From NCBI GenBank assembly GCA_013115125.1, contig JABANN010000338.1, positions 1-37,508 on the forward strand: a DNA stretch of 37,508 nucleotides, in the 5' to 3' direction. Both the position numbers and the translations under genes were made by a program. This DNA comes from Perkinsus olseni. Lineage: Eukaryota > Perkinsozoa > Perkinsida. Shown here one piece after another: positions 11,700 to 22,458 of this stretch. The first letter of the stretch is position 1; each line of letters starts with the position of its first letter. The notes under the pieces were generated by a model, which did no database searches, was not told where the DNA came from, and worked only from the letters and a program-made list of their open reading frames with translations.

Positions 11700-12170
11700 A
11701 TGACTCCAACCTTTGTCAGAGCGATACACGGGCTGCTCCTGATCCACTTTGCCTATGGTGGATTTCTCCCGCCTCGTCGTCGAATGTTAAGTCCGTTAGC
11801 GGATAGCTTCTATGAGGGCTTTATCGGGAACGAACGGGAGATCTTCTACCATTTCTTGCAGGAGGATGGACAGCTCACTGTGGAGATCACAGTAAGTTCT
11901 CTGAACAACCGCGGAGCAGCTGAAGACCACAGAGAGACGAGAGCGGACGCCTCAGTTGTCCATATGAGCCCTGGTAACACCTTCGGAGTTATTTTTCGGA
12001 GAGGCTACGAGAACTTCACCCGCTCATTGAAGAGGAACTTCCCTGAACTGAGTCTCGCACGCCGAGACTTCGAGAGAATCCGAGTTGTAGATCACAACAG
12101 GGTCTCCATCCAGGTGGAGGGCCGCCACGTTGATTTGTCCTTGACGTGGGCGGACTTGGGAGACGAGTAG
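11700..12170 (+). CDS. Small secreted protein, copy 1 of a tandem pair
   Basis: Intronless 156-aa ORF. The N-terminus (MTPTFVRAIHGLLLIHFAYG) looks like a short signal peptide. It aligns over its whole length with the gene at 13320: both have the pattern LS-L--S-(Y)-G-(I/L)-G, a central ITVS after an acidic glycine turn (DGQLTVEITVS), a PEL-LA--DF block (FPELSLARRDFERI) and a VEGR-V motif (IQVEGRHVDL). No known domain recognised. Two short cysteine-free paralogues with leaders suggest a lineage-specific secreted family, perhaps an effector-like one (inference). The start is the first ATG, directly before the hydrophobic leader. Confidence 0.75.
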   Translation: MTPTFVRAIHGLLLIHFAYGGFLPPRRRMLSPLADSFYEGFIGNEREIFYHFLQEDGQLTVEITVSSLNNRGAAEDHRETRADASVVHMSPGNTFGVIFRRGYENFTRSLKRNFPELSLARRDFERIRVVDHNRVSIQVEGRHVDLSLTWADLGDE

Positions 12171-13319
12171 AGCTCCGATGGTGACTGAGGTGACTGAGGT
12201 GGTCCCCGAGACAGTTGCCCATATCAATGTTCGGTATGTTTGTATGATGTGCGGAATGATCTGCTCCGATGGGTGTTGCGCTTGCTGAGTATACCAACTC
12301 AAACGAAGCCTAGCTAGCAGTCTTCGCACGGTGTCAGTACCGAACGGTCAATGTAGCCGAGCCGCTTTTGGTCATCTGAAGGTACGTGTAGGATAGGATA
12401 GGATAGGGTATGTATAGGATGGAAGTCGTCTTTTCACAGTTGTACCAAGCATGACGCAAAGCATCACAACAATGTCCGAGAAATCAGCACTTCTGAAGTC
12501 ATGCAAAGGTCGACTGTACCGTTCACTCGCCCATCCTCTTGAAACGACATGTGGGACCCACAGTGCAGACCATCCATCACAATCGATTCCACCTAGTTGA
12601 GGAGGACGATCGAGGCGCTGATGTTCGCCTGATTAACTTCAGCTAAAGCTGTCATTCTGTTACTTGAAGTTAAGTATTGAGGTAACGGTCCGTCACAGAC
12701 AGAAGTTGTGCTGGTGATGTTTGCGCTCAGAGGAGAACGACAAGGACTCGATCACTTGAATAGCTCGATGCTATCATCATCCACTACTGGGATATCAGGT
12801 ACGCTGTGTTGGCAGCTCTGGGTAGGGTTCCAAGAATGTTCGGTTCGAGCCGACCCGGAACGCCTTCTATGCAGCTCACCCAGTCCGCTAGAACTGCCGT
12901 GGACCTCAGAATGCTTAATCGTGTTGGGCCCCCGTCAGTGAAGTCATCAGGGCACGTTATGATCACGCTTGCCAAGACTGCGTGCGCTTCTCCAGCTGTG
13001 AGTGCGAGTGCAAAGTCCAAAAATGCAGCAATCTTCGCCAGCACACCAGCACTGAATCTGAGTGAACCGTTTGCTCACATTCAATGCTGCTGTGCGAGCA
13101 GAATGTCGAGTTACTCAGTTGGCTCAGATGATGTAACACCGGATGGACCAAACTGACCGGAGCATCTAATTACCCTCAGGTAGACCCCATTCTTCGGGCA
13201 CTCAGCACACTTCCACAAGTTACTGTTTCGAGCCATACAAATTCCCTCGCTAGGGCCTCAGGGTTTTTGTCTTCACTTCCCTCACCAGCCACGAGTAGTT
13301 CACAATCTACCAACACAAC
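12171..13319. other. Spacer between the two secreted-protein paralogues
   Basis: It contains a short GGATA tandem run (about 12391-12411) and a pair of opposed open frames at about 12784-13156. The minus-strand one (12784-13044) has a hydrophobic stretch (AKIAAFLDFALALTAGEAHA) and could be an exon. The overlapping plus-strand frame looks like its Ser/Ala-rich shadow. Neither matches a family I know, so no gene is called. Confidence 0.4.
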
Positions 13320-13793
13320 ATGACACTAACCAGAGCGTTTAAAGGGCTCCTCTCCTGCGCGTTGATCATTCCCAACTACGGCGGGATCCTTCACAATTCG
13401 GAAACCTTGAGTTATCTCATGTATAGCATGTACGGTGGCCTCCTCGGACACGGCATTGAAGTAACGTGCGACTTTCGATTCACTAACGGTGAGCCGGCGG
13501 TTTACATAACAGTCAGTAGAAGCCCAGCGTTCGAAAGCCTAGAAGGTGTGATCCGAGGCGATGGCTCTCGTCTGAGCGTCGACTTCGAAGATCGCTACCA
13601 AGACCTTGTCAGAGGGTTGCATGAGAAACTCCCAGAGCTGAGGCTGGCCGATGGGGACTTTAAGAGCATCACCATTCCGAGGGCAGATGAGATTCTCATA
13701 CCAGTGGAGGGCAGAGAAGTTGAGATGCTCAGGGAGGAATTCGATTCAGATGATGAAGGAACGTCTACCACTGATGGAGACGACCGAGGTTGA
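13320..13793 (+). CDS. Small secreted protein, copy 2 of a tandem pair
   Basis: Intronless 157-aa ORF starting MTLTRAFKGLLSCALIIPNY, a likely signal peptide. Diverged paralogue of the gene at 11700, with shared spacing of LSYLMYSMYGGLLG, ITVSRSPAF, LPELRLADGDFKSI and IPVEGREVEML. It differs in the tail, which here is strongly acidic (EEFDSDDEGTSTTDGDDRG). The protein identity is low enough that the duplication is old. No function can be assigned; the leader and the family pattern point to secretion. Confidence 0.77.
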   Translation: MTLTRAFKGLLSCALIIPNYGGILHNSETLSYLMYSMYGGLLGHGIEVTCDFRFTNGEPAVYITVSRSPAFESLEGVIRGDGSRLSVDFEDRYQDLVRGLHEKLPELRLADGDFKSITIPRADEILIPVEGREVEMLREEFDSDDEGTSTTDGDDRG

Positions 13794-14141
13794 CGCTCCC
13801 CTTGACAATCGTACATCGTACACAACGTCTCTCAGTACATCTGAAGGGAGACGACTGGGATCGTTGCCACGATTGCCCCTTCAGGTTACTCTTGGTCTGC
13901 CTTGCTGTGTGATTCTGATCTGATAACTACGGATTCGTGTTCATCGAGTCATTAAATCTGAGGGGCAAAAGATCAGCTATCATCGTCGGTATTGAAGGGA
14001 AGCTCGTTGTCCTGTAGATTGCACTATCCCGGGAACAGTAGACACACGTCATGTTGCTCAAGCGCGCCGGAGTGTCATCCATACTGGGTCTTCAAACCTT
14101 TCCCCGACGGGTGTCGCTGGTCTGGCCTTCTTTCGATAACC

Positions 14142-14645
14142 TCAGTTCGATATCGACCGCCAGTAACGTCTAAATCCAGGCATTGTGGATACGGCGGAGC
14201 GTCGAGCAAGCAGCAGCCCGTTATACGAAAAGTAGGTCGCGAGTGGCAACGCCACTGTGGCGTTGACGGTGGCATTGCGGACCCCGTAGGACTTAATGAT
14301 CGCAAAGATGCACCGCCCTAGAGAAGATGGCTTCATAGGCCCAGTGACCAGCGATGTCTGCAGCGGACGGTCTTTGCCAGACACCGGCAAGCTCCATCCT
14401 ACCGACCCAGGAAGGGTCTGCTCAGGTGACCATCACCACGGGGTCCTCAGTGAGTTCTACTCACCGAGGAGCTGCACGAAAATAACTATCGCATTTATCG
14501 GCTGTGGAGAGGGCAGCAACGTGTCAAGAGAGATCCGGCAACTCTGACGAACGACAAACGCCGCTTTGGTACTTGGAAACATCCTCGTGACGGTATGTTC
14601 CCCTTCTCTACGACTGTCTAGTTTCTGTAAGATGGCATCGATCAA
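14142..14645 (-). CDS. Possible exons of an unrecognised membrane protein
   Basis: Downstream of the NTE-type gene, minus-strand frames contain protein-like stretches between plausible splice sites: IDAILQKLDSRREGEH near 14640, INAIVIFVQLLGE ending at a GTGAGT donor near 14455, and a terminal exon SYGVRNATVNATVALPLATY followed by FSYNGLLLARRSA, ending with a stop near 14142. At least one membrane segment is likely. I cannot join these into one secure protein or name a family. They might be a separate small gene or extra 3' exons of the neighbour. Confidence 0.25.
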
Positions 14646-14682
14646 AGCTCATCGTCACCCTCGGAAGGGGTGTATCTCCGAA

Positions 14683-17600
14683 TTATGGACCGAGCCCGTC
14701 GAGCTGCGGCACGGCGCAAAACGGCGATGGAGTGTTCTGATCAAAAACAGTGGGCGTGCTTCTCTTCAGGAGTCTCCTACGTTTATTGGCACTTTGCACG
14801 CGACCATGGTAATGACGACCGCCGAGCTCCTTGCTCTGCTTAGCGATGCGAGCAACGACCTGTCCAGCGGGCGCACTTCGCAGCCAATCCTGAAATCGCC
14901 CGAGGTTGGACTGAGGCCGTTGAGCGTCACTTCTCACTTCAACGAGTGGGTTCGCGTACTCGTAGCCAACGTCAGCTATCATTTGGTATCTGCACTAACC
15001 TGCTATACAAATCACTGAGGCCGGCTCTATCCCACTTGTGGAAATCCAGTAGGGCGAACTGGTCGATCGGTGGGCGAAGGGCGAGGTCGATCTGGCGCGA
15101 ACGAGTTGCGTTCTTCGCTGTGTCGGAAATGTACATCAAACCTGTCCGGAAGTGGCGCCATGCAGCCAATAGTGAATACTCACGCTCCTGTATGTCCCCT
15201 AGGGATGGCGGGCTCGGGCGATTACCCTTACGGCGCGGGCAGCGGTCAACGCCGACGAACGACGACGCCGCTCGGACCTGGAGGATGGTCGCAGACTGAA
15301 GATGAATCGACACGGCCATAGCCTACCAGAGCTGGCACTCCTGATAAGCAATCCCCATAGTCTGATCGGATCGGATTGAACTCCGACGCGACGTCAACGC
15401 TGATCACTATACCTGCCGAAAGCACAGCGACGGTCGAGGGCTCGGATGGGTTGCCGCCAGACTTACTGGCGCCCATGGCTCGAAGATGCTCAACAGGGAA
15501 GTTGTTCACATACGCGCCATCGACTAGCAGACTGCCTGGATGATTCTCGTCCGGCATTGGAGGAATCTTTAGGATGAACACGAACCTTCACGCAGTTGAA
15601 AGATTCTCCACGTACAAATCCTGCTAAGCTCATCGAGGCGCGCACGGCCTTCCAGAGCGTGCCGAAATCGTGAACCCTCTCCCGGAAGCCAACGATGTCG
15701 GTGGATATGCAAATAAAGGGCAGCCACAAATCCTCTATGCGAACCTGAACGGACGCTATCACCAACACTGTTAAGAGCCGCTCGGACCTGGGCGAAGGCC
15801 CGCTGAAGGCCGTTGTTAAGCAGGTGGCCCTTGAAGTAGGCTGTTGATGGGAAAGTGAGATCGGTGAGGATACTCATGAGCGATAGAGAGTCTCTGAAGA
15901 CCTGAGAAAGCAAAAATGTGTGCGGTGGTGGTGGCATTGTTCCAGGCATTGTTCCTACCTGGGCAACCCTCTCCATCATGGCCTTGTAACTGCCTGTCAT
16001 AGCGAAAACAGCAGCAACGAAGCTTCCCATACTGACACCCGCGATCATGTCCACTGGTACGTTGTGCTCTGTCAGAGCTCGGAGGACCTGCGGTGGCAGG
16101 CATGTGAGGCGAGAATGACGACCAGCATCTCGATAAAAACGCCAAGGCCATTGTAGTTCATAACTGGACACAGAAAGCTGCGTCCTCCCAAGATTATGAG
16201 TTCTGCGTCGAAAAAAAATCCGGAGGCCCGACAGAGACCCGGCACTCGTTGCACTCACTCCTAAATGAGCGCACCCTCTCGCTCCACCGCCACCAAGCAT
16301 CAGAGCAACCGCACGGCCACTGAGGATCCTGAAAGGAGGACTTCGTCAAGGTTTTAGGTTGAACACGGAATGGTAGCATAAAACCATCCGCCACGCACCT
16401 AGCGATCCTCTCCCAATCTCGGTGTTCCATCGGACCCGATCGTATATGATGGCAAGCACTTAGCCACGGACGAGCCTGATCGCCACAGCTCCACGCGACT
16501 CGGTTCTTTTGGACCAGCTCACCTCCATGAACTTCCTAGTGGCTGGCTGTTCGTCTAGGCCAGCCTCCTTAATAGCATGCTTGATGTAGTTCCTTAGTCC
16601 TGGCTTCAGCATGTCTCGATACGGCGCAGCAGTGTTGGCGAATTCACGCCTGAAGCCGAGTGCTCGTGACTTCGCCTTAACGGGTCACTGGTCCTTACCT
16701 ACTCTCCCTGTGTAGCAGCAAGAGCTCCGTCGTTGAGTTCGGTGACACACATGTCTTCTCAGCGAAGGTCAGGCTGGTGTCACCGTCGAACCAAGACAGG
16801 AGCAGCACCTTGACCGGCACCGGTGAGCCGTCTTTTCCGAGGAGCCCCAGCAGGGCACAGCTGTGAACTCCAAAATGAATACGTAAACCGCAAAGAGAGA
16901 AGCAAGCCGGATACAATAGGGTAGTCGTAAACGTGAGAACATCTCCTTCTCCCTCTCACCGTATCAGCCTGCCTTGCACACAGTTTAGTCCATTCGCTTA
17001 TAGTGGCCCCATCGCCACAAGGGTCGGCTTCGTACACCACCACGTCGACTCTCTCTTCCAGCTCACCGAGCGCGACCGCACGCTGAGCGTATCTTCGGCC
17101 CTGAGAAGTTCACGGTTCAAGATAAGATTCATCCATGAACACTAGACGCGTCCCCTTTATGCTATTCACAAAACACGCCAAAACCACTGCATTTTCGCTG
17201 AGCTTCCCCTCAGATGCACCCTATCATCCTAGCACTTAGGCGCCGACAGTCAATTCGCGGCCTAAACTGTCGATGGGGATACTAATGGGACCGAACGAAA
17301 GAGACTGGCTGTTGGATTAGGGCAGTCATTTACTAGAGAGTCTCCGTATCTTCTCTGCGCTACAACTACGACTAAGACTTCGCAAACTGGAGCGCTCTAG
17401 GTACGAGTGATGCGAACTCCGCAGACACAAAAGCCAAGAGAACATCCTAGACGAGTTTCTTGTACCGGTAGCATTCAGTCCTGCTGTATTCATGAAGATC
17501 AGGCTTCCATCAGTACCACTTATGTCGGCTCTAGGCGACGACAAAGAGCCAAGGGCTCCTTAAAACACGAGGACTCACCAGGAGGTCCACAAGAGCTTGT

Positions 17601-20287
17601 CGGCCAACGGCGTCGCCGCTGGTGACAGTGTCGTCACGAGTATTCACGAAGCAGCGGTCTTCGCCGCTTTGCATATAACTCCGATCAACATGTGTCGCCG
17701 AGATGCCGACAATCCTCAAAGCGTCAACGATCGACATACAAGCTGTGTGAAGAGGTACCTGAGAGGCTCGTCTACGGACCTCCGAGACACAGAAATGTTC
17801 GACCGTAGGCCTAGATCGATGAGTCGATGATGAAAAGATTACACAACAGCGGTGCGCGGCCTGCTACGGCCGTGTGAGTGTGAGTTCGAAGTCCAACGAC
17901 GTCGCCGCTTTGGTTAGACTCGATGCCGATGAGGTAGCAACTTTACGACGAGCTGCTCGGAACGCCCAAACTACGCCCATAGTAGCCCATTCCAATGGCT
18001 ATCAACCACTATGAGGCGGGTGTGCTCGGCCGAGAGAGGGCGAGAAAGTGGCCAGATGAAAACGCAGGGTTACTTACATCAGTGGACAAACCCATGACGC
18101 AGATGGTGGTCGGAGTCCGGTTAGCCGCTGTCAGAGAGTCGGGAAGTCTAGTAGAGGTCTGAGGTATGGGTAATGATCCACGACCCCTGGCTGCATGCAG
18201 CCAGCCTCACGATTTTCGCCCTTCCCACGCCCAAGTCGACCTCCCCCAAATGCTGCTGCTTCAATCGACCGTTGCTCGACGGCAAAGGCGAGAGGATCGA
18301 AGACTGCCTACTCGCCGTCCAGGCTGCCAAGTTGAGCAAAGCTTGAGGGCACTCAGCGACTGAATGGCACAGCATGTGCTGGTCGCACCTCGGACAGACC
18401 TACCCATCAAATTGAGCATCATATCAGTCACCCGACAGAGCTCCGAGTCCCGTACCGCCACCACGTTCTCAGCGTATCTGCAGCTCGGTTGAGTAACCTT
18501 CTGAGCGGACACCGTAGAGGCTCACTTCTCCCTCGCCAAGCACTCCCGCTCGCCGATGACGTCCCCTCTAACGTAAGTCCGGACGATCGGTCTAACCTTC
18601 CTCTCACGGCCGTAGCGCTCGGACACTCTGGGAGGGCCGACGGAGACTAACCGACCGGACAGGACCTGAGCTGCAGACGGTGAGCCTCTCGAGGCTGCAT
18701 CGGCAAGATGCGTACGATGTAAAAGCCTTGGGGCGTATCTCCAGCGTCGAAGAGGTGTCTAAAAAGCAATACCACACCATGCGTAACTCACGAGAGCGAG
18801 GAGCGATGCGGTGTAAAATGGTCGTTGGACGCTAATCGCATACTATAAAGCAGTGGGCTCACTTAGATGCTTCCAGAGGCCTCCACTCAATACTGGCATC
18901 GATTCTATGCAGAAGGTCGTTGGTTCGACCCGCGGTAGCGGCAAACATGGAAAGCATGCACGTAGGTGCGATACTCCCCACATAAGAAACCTAAACCATC
19001 TGCAGTAAGCCGGCCCGGGGCAGCTCGGCAGGCCCTACCAATTCTGCTGGAATCAATACCACCCTGACTTCGGACGCGGCTGTTGCCTGCCACTCGTTCG
19101 CAGTAGACCCGCCCATGGTCGACGAGAGGACACCACTGAGAAGCAACAGCTGAGCGAAGGCAGCTGCGCTGATGTCCACGATCTCACAACATCTCTCCGG
19201 GCTGTGGCCTGTAGACCTCTCGCGTATCCCCATCAGATGGAGTCATCCTCATGGACACCTCCCCACTCACCAATACGTACAAGGGGGAACCTATCGGAGG
19301 AGGCGCATTGAAACAGTCTGGTGGTGCATCGAGGCAGACCTACTCTTCGAGACCGCGTTCGGTCGGCGCTGCGGCCGTGGATCATCTGTGGCTTCTAAAG
19401 CATCCAAGGCTGATGCTGATGTCGTGCTGCTATCGTCAGAGCTAGAGGCATCAGACAGCAGATGACGCCCCTGGGAGAAGGTGGCGAGCCTGTTTATAAC
19501 GGGGACGACGATAGGGACGAGTGTGACTGTGTCTCGAAGAGGTTACTTGATGCCCCTGTTTGCTTCCTTCGCCGACCGAAGATATTCCCGCACTTCTTCT
19601 CGTAACTCATCACGCTCCGCTCCGCCTGGTATCTAAGGTTGACCATGAGCTATTGTAAGGTACCCTCGACGGTCGAAGCAGCAGGGTTCGAGATAGAAGG
19701 CCGCCTACACCGAAGGTTGAAACTCACCAGGGCATATGTCGCAATCTCGACAGGATCTCCAACCTCGAGAACATCCTTCGGAACCTGCACAAGTACACAA
19801 GGTCCCGGGTTCGATCCCGGCACATGTCATCTGCTACGAATAAATGCTGAGCTGCGCTGGAGTCCCTCCTGTACAGCTCATCCGTAAGGCCGAATAGTCG
19901 AGTAAGTGTTGGGAGAATAATCCGCTGTAGGCGCAAGTTGAGGATTTGAAAAAGGTGGAGCATGCTCCGGGCGTGCCCAGTGTCGGTCAATAGGAACCGA
20001 ATGTCACGCACGGAAAGCGACAAGCAAGTAACAGTATCTAAGGTCGAAGCGAGCAAGATACAGGCGAGCTCGAGTTCCGCCCACTGAACGATGCGCTACA
20101 ACGTCTTAGAACCGCCGCAGTCCCTCCCATCGGAGATTCCCCGACAGGGCGCCGCCGCCTCTTAGAACTCACCTGTTATCGCTACAGCAGTGGAGACATG
20201 TGGTACGGTGGTAACATCATCCAAGGAGAGTAACATAAACATAAGGCCCACGGCAGCGCAGCCAGCAGGGACCTGGCCAGCTTGGTG

Positions 20288-20328
<41 letters not shown>

Positions 20329-22011
20329 GGACTGATTACTTGATACTCGATGCCACACCGAGCTCGTCGCAGTCAGGGCGACGCGGAAGGGTGGAAATAC
20401 GGGAGGGGCCTCCCACAGTGCAAGAAACGGGACGATCGCTCTTTTCCGGTCGAGTCTATCAGGTCAATACTTCGGCCTACCTTGTATGAAGAATGCTTCC
20501 CCCGTGTAGTAACGGACACCTCTCCACTGTGGACTATGAGTATCCTGTCCCGTGGTGTACCTGAGATGGAGCACCCGGGGATCGAACCTGGGCCGACCGG
20601 TTGAGAAAAGCCGATGAATCCCGACCTTCCTCGAAGAGCTTTTCTCCCTTCTTAAACGAAACCAACTGTACATGTTTCAATACTGCCATCAGCGTACTTG
20701 ACGGTAGCATCGAGAAGGCCGAGCATTTCCTCAGGAACTCGGCGCGCAACTGAGATCAGTCACCATTGTAACTCAGGCTGGGAACTCGGTCCTCTGGGCT
20801 CCATCTTCAGACACCCTTTTGACAGCGTGAAACCGGTATGGAGGTTCGCGATTGAAAGGAAACGACAATACATATTCAAGTTTAACGCACTAATCTGAAG
20901 TTCAGGTTTCCTTTGTAATTTAACCTCGATAATTTCATTCAATAATGAGAATGATCCCCGTTTGAATATCGAAAAGGATATCTCAACTAGGCCTTCGTAA
21001 CGAAAAAAGCGGAGCTCGGCACGAAGTATCGGGTTCGAACCGCAGCCCGGGTTTTTTATCGTATTTTCTCGGGTTCATCTATAACGGTCCACGACGGTTT
21101 TGCTTGGTAGAACAGGGATGAGAGCGATTTCGTATTTTTTATAGAATACACAAACCACGAGCTTTCGAATGGTATGTGTCTCGCGAGTTGAATCGACATA
21201 GTCGTGGAGAAATAATTTGAACGAACGAACGAACGAACGATCGCACAAAAAAGCGCAGAAGTGACAGTATATGCTCCGCTCGCTTCGCTCGCTCCGCAAT
21301 TAAGGTCGAATTGCGAAGATGGTGTAATATAATACCAAAACGGTACTGCTTACCATGAAAAACTATGAGAAGTCTTTTCATGGGCAGTTCTACTGTTGCA
21401 AAAACTTGACTACGAGACGCTTTTAAAGACTGGGCCATGACAAATTTCACGACTGAATGGCACGCCCTCTACGATATCCCTCACCTTGGTCGGTTCATCA
21501 GGCTCATCATCGCTGCAGAAACCACCACCGTCCGTATCGCTTACGAACATGTCGAGACCTTTATCTGACACAAAAAGTGAGCCCCCCAAGGGATCGAACC
21601 ACATATCACACCAGGGCCAACGGGCGCTGTTACCACTGGACTACGAAGCCTTCTCACCTGCACTAGGTCTCGTCAACGGTGGTTCGTATACTGTCCCACT
21701 TTCACCAGATTCTCCTTCAGGATCCACGTATCTTCCAACCAGGTTCGAGCGAAGTCACTCGGTTAGCCCGACTCACTCTTGGTTCGCGTGCAAGGGCTTC
21801 CGTTCAACCATCTCGCCCTGTTTGCCCCTCTTCCTTCTCTCCCGATCGACCCAATAGTAGAGAGCGAAGTACGTAACGACGACTATGCACGCAGCCTGAG
21901 GGCAGTGATGACGGGAGTGCGTATTGGGATGAATCTTACCAAGAGGACCTTGGCGCTGAACAGGAACCGGAGGAGATCAGCAAAACGGCTGATGATTGAT
22001 ACTGATGCCAT
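14683..22011 (-). CDS. Neuropathy target esterase-type patatin phospholipase (PNPLA6/7, NTE family)
   Basis: NTE-type proteins are ER-anchored lysophospholipases with N-terminal cyclic-nucleotide-binding modules. Exon 1 (21940-22011, MASVSIISRFADLLRFLFSA) joins across a 44 nt intron to CIVVVTYFALYYWVDRERRK: a membrane anchor. A first cNMP-binding module follows (MLPSSTLMAVLKHVQLVSFK near 20700; GTPRDRILIVHSGEVSV). Further module pieces are GGSTANEWQATAASEVRVVL (about 19080) and AENVVAVRDSELCRVTD (about 18450). The typical NTE linker VVVYEADPCG...WTKLCARQAD is at 16970-17043. The patatin domain has the oxyanion loop LGGGGARGCAHLG (about 16290), nucleophile motif GVSMG (Ser in GxSxG, about 16040), QIEDLWLPFICISTDI (about 15740) and the catalytic Asp in LLVDGAYVNNFPVEH (about 15520). 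C-terminal RPPIDQFALLDFHKW and DVGYEYANPL follow. The stop at 14683 is a guess. Several introns carry T-arm-like cores. Confidence 0.9.
19785..19837 (+). other. NTE intron (53 nt) with T-arm-like core, antisense to the gene
   Basis: On the gene (minus) strand the intron is GTAGCAGATG...ACTTGTGCAG. It joins LTDELYRRDSSAAQHLF to VPKDVLEVGDPVEIATYAL in frame, as expected of NTE proteins. On the plus strand it contains CCCGGGTTCGATCCCGGCA, a 5 bp stem around a 6 nt loop. The stretch AAGGTC-Y-CGGGTTCGATCC-CGGCA is shared, with one mismatch over 24 nt, with the folD intron at 28515-28558, where it lies in the sense direction. Confidence 0.75.
20287..20328 (+). repeat. ATC trinucleotide microsatellite
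   Basis: About 13-14 uninterrupted ATC units within a non-coding part of the NTE-type gene. No exon frame crosses it. Likely length-variable between strains. Confidence 0.9.
20561..20625 (-). other. NTE intron (65 nt) with tRNA 3'-half-like sequence, sense
   Basis: The intron GTCGGGATTC...CTCCATCTCAG interrupts the first cNMP module. Joining its flanks gives KKGEKLFEEG-TPRDRILIVHSGEV, the standard cNMP-binding motif, so the borders are secure. It contains GGCCCAGGTTCGATCC followed by CCGGGTGCTCCA, like a tRNA T-arm, acceptor strand and CCA. It ends CATCTCAG, as the folD intron also does. The donor GTCGGG is non-consensus. Confidence 0.75.
20750..21484 (-). other. Large NTE intron (735 nt) with repeats and T-arm-like sequence
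   Basis: The donor GTGAGG follows SDDEPDEPTK and the acceptor precedes RAEFLRKCSAFSMLP. Contents include a GAAC tetranucleotide run (21219-21239), a GC-rich GCTTCGCTCGCTCCGC variant (21281-21296), and on the plus strand TATCGGGTTCGAACCGCAG followed closely by six T (about 21027-21058), resembling a tRNA 3' end with a Pol III terminator. The middle is otherwise AT-rich and featureless. Confidence 0.6.
21565..21657 (-). other. NTE intron (93 nt) that is almost entirely a tRNA-like unit
   Basis: On the gene strand the intron starts GTGAGAAGG and ends TTTTTGTGTCAG, joining YEPPLTRPSA to DKGLDMFVSDTDGGG in frame. Inside are an A-box-like TAGTCCAGTGG (consensus TRGYNNARNNGG) and, about 35 nt on, a B-box-like GGTTCGATCCC. 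The first bases GTGAG pair with CTCAC just before a run of five T, giving an acceptor-stem-like closure and a Pol III-type terminator. The splice donor would thus come from the 5' end of the tRNA-like unit. The anticodon arm does not fold well, so this is not a working tRNA. Confidence 0.72.
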
Positions 22012-22372
22012 TTGAAAAAAAGAGAATTGACCTGATCTCATGGTTCGCCGCTCGAGGCCGATATTCTCGGACGCTGTTATCGCAAAGAGGAAGTGCCCTC
22101 CGTCCTCGACTATCGCCTCCCGCCTAATGCCAACCCAGCTACTGCAACCATGAGGTAATCATTGGTGTTGACATACATATTTTTCAAATGTTACGAAAAA
22201 ACATTTTTTCTCACGTATCATATTAAGTTATCACATTATACCGGACAAGCTCGTGACATACGCTCGGGTATGCTCGAGCGACCTTCGGGTGGCTCGCACC
22301 ACACAGCTTAGACGGTTCGCCATCATTATTACGAAAACCGCTAGCGTTTCCCACAACAAGGAATATGTCCTT

Positions 22373-22458
22373 CTAAAAGTTCGAACCTATGGCCATGCGG
22401 GGGTTAACAGGTTATCCTACCGCTAGACCAACAGTGTCGGTCCAACATTCTCTCTCAC
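22373..22458 (-). other. Candidate 5' leader intron (86 nt) with tRNA-like A and B boxes, upstream of the NTE gene
   Basis: On the minus strand GTGAGAGAG begins and CTTTTAG ends an intron-sized unit 360 bp upstream of the NTE start codon. It contains TTGGTCTAGCGGTAGGAT (A-box and D-arm like) and AGGTTCGAACTT (B-box like) with tRNA-like spacing. The T stem is poor, so it is a decayed tRNA or tRNA-derived repeat. No protein frame tests the splice sites here; intron status rests on similarity to 21565-21657. Confidence 0.5.

Noticed and set aside
12784-13156. Gene on either strand between the two secreted-protein paralogues
   Set aside because: Two overlapping opposed frames mirror each other; neither has a family motif, a clear start or testable splice sites.
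20287-20328. ATC run as a poly-His/poly-Asp coding repeat
   Set aside because: No exon frame of the NTE-type gene crosses it; it lies in intronic sequence.
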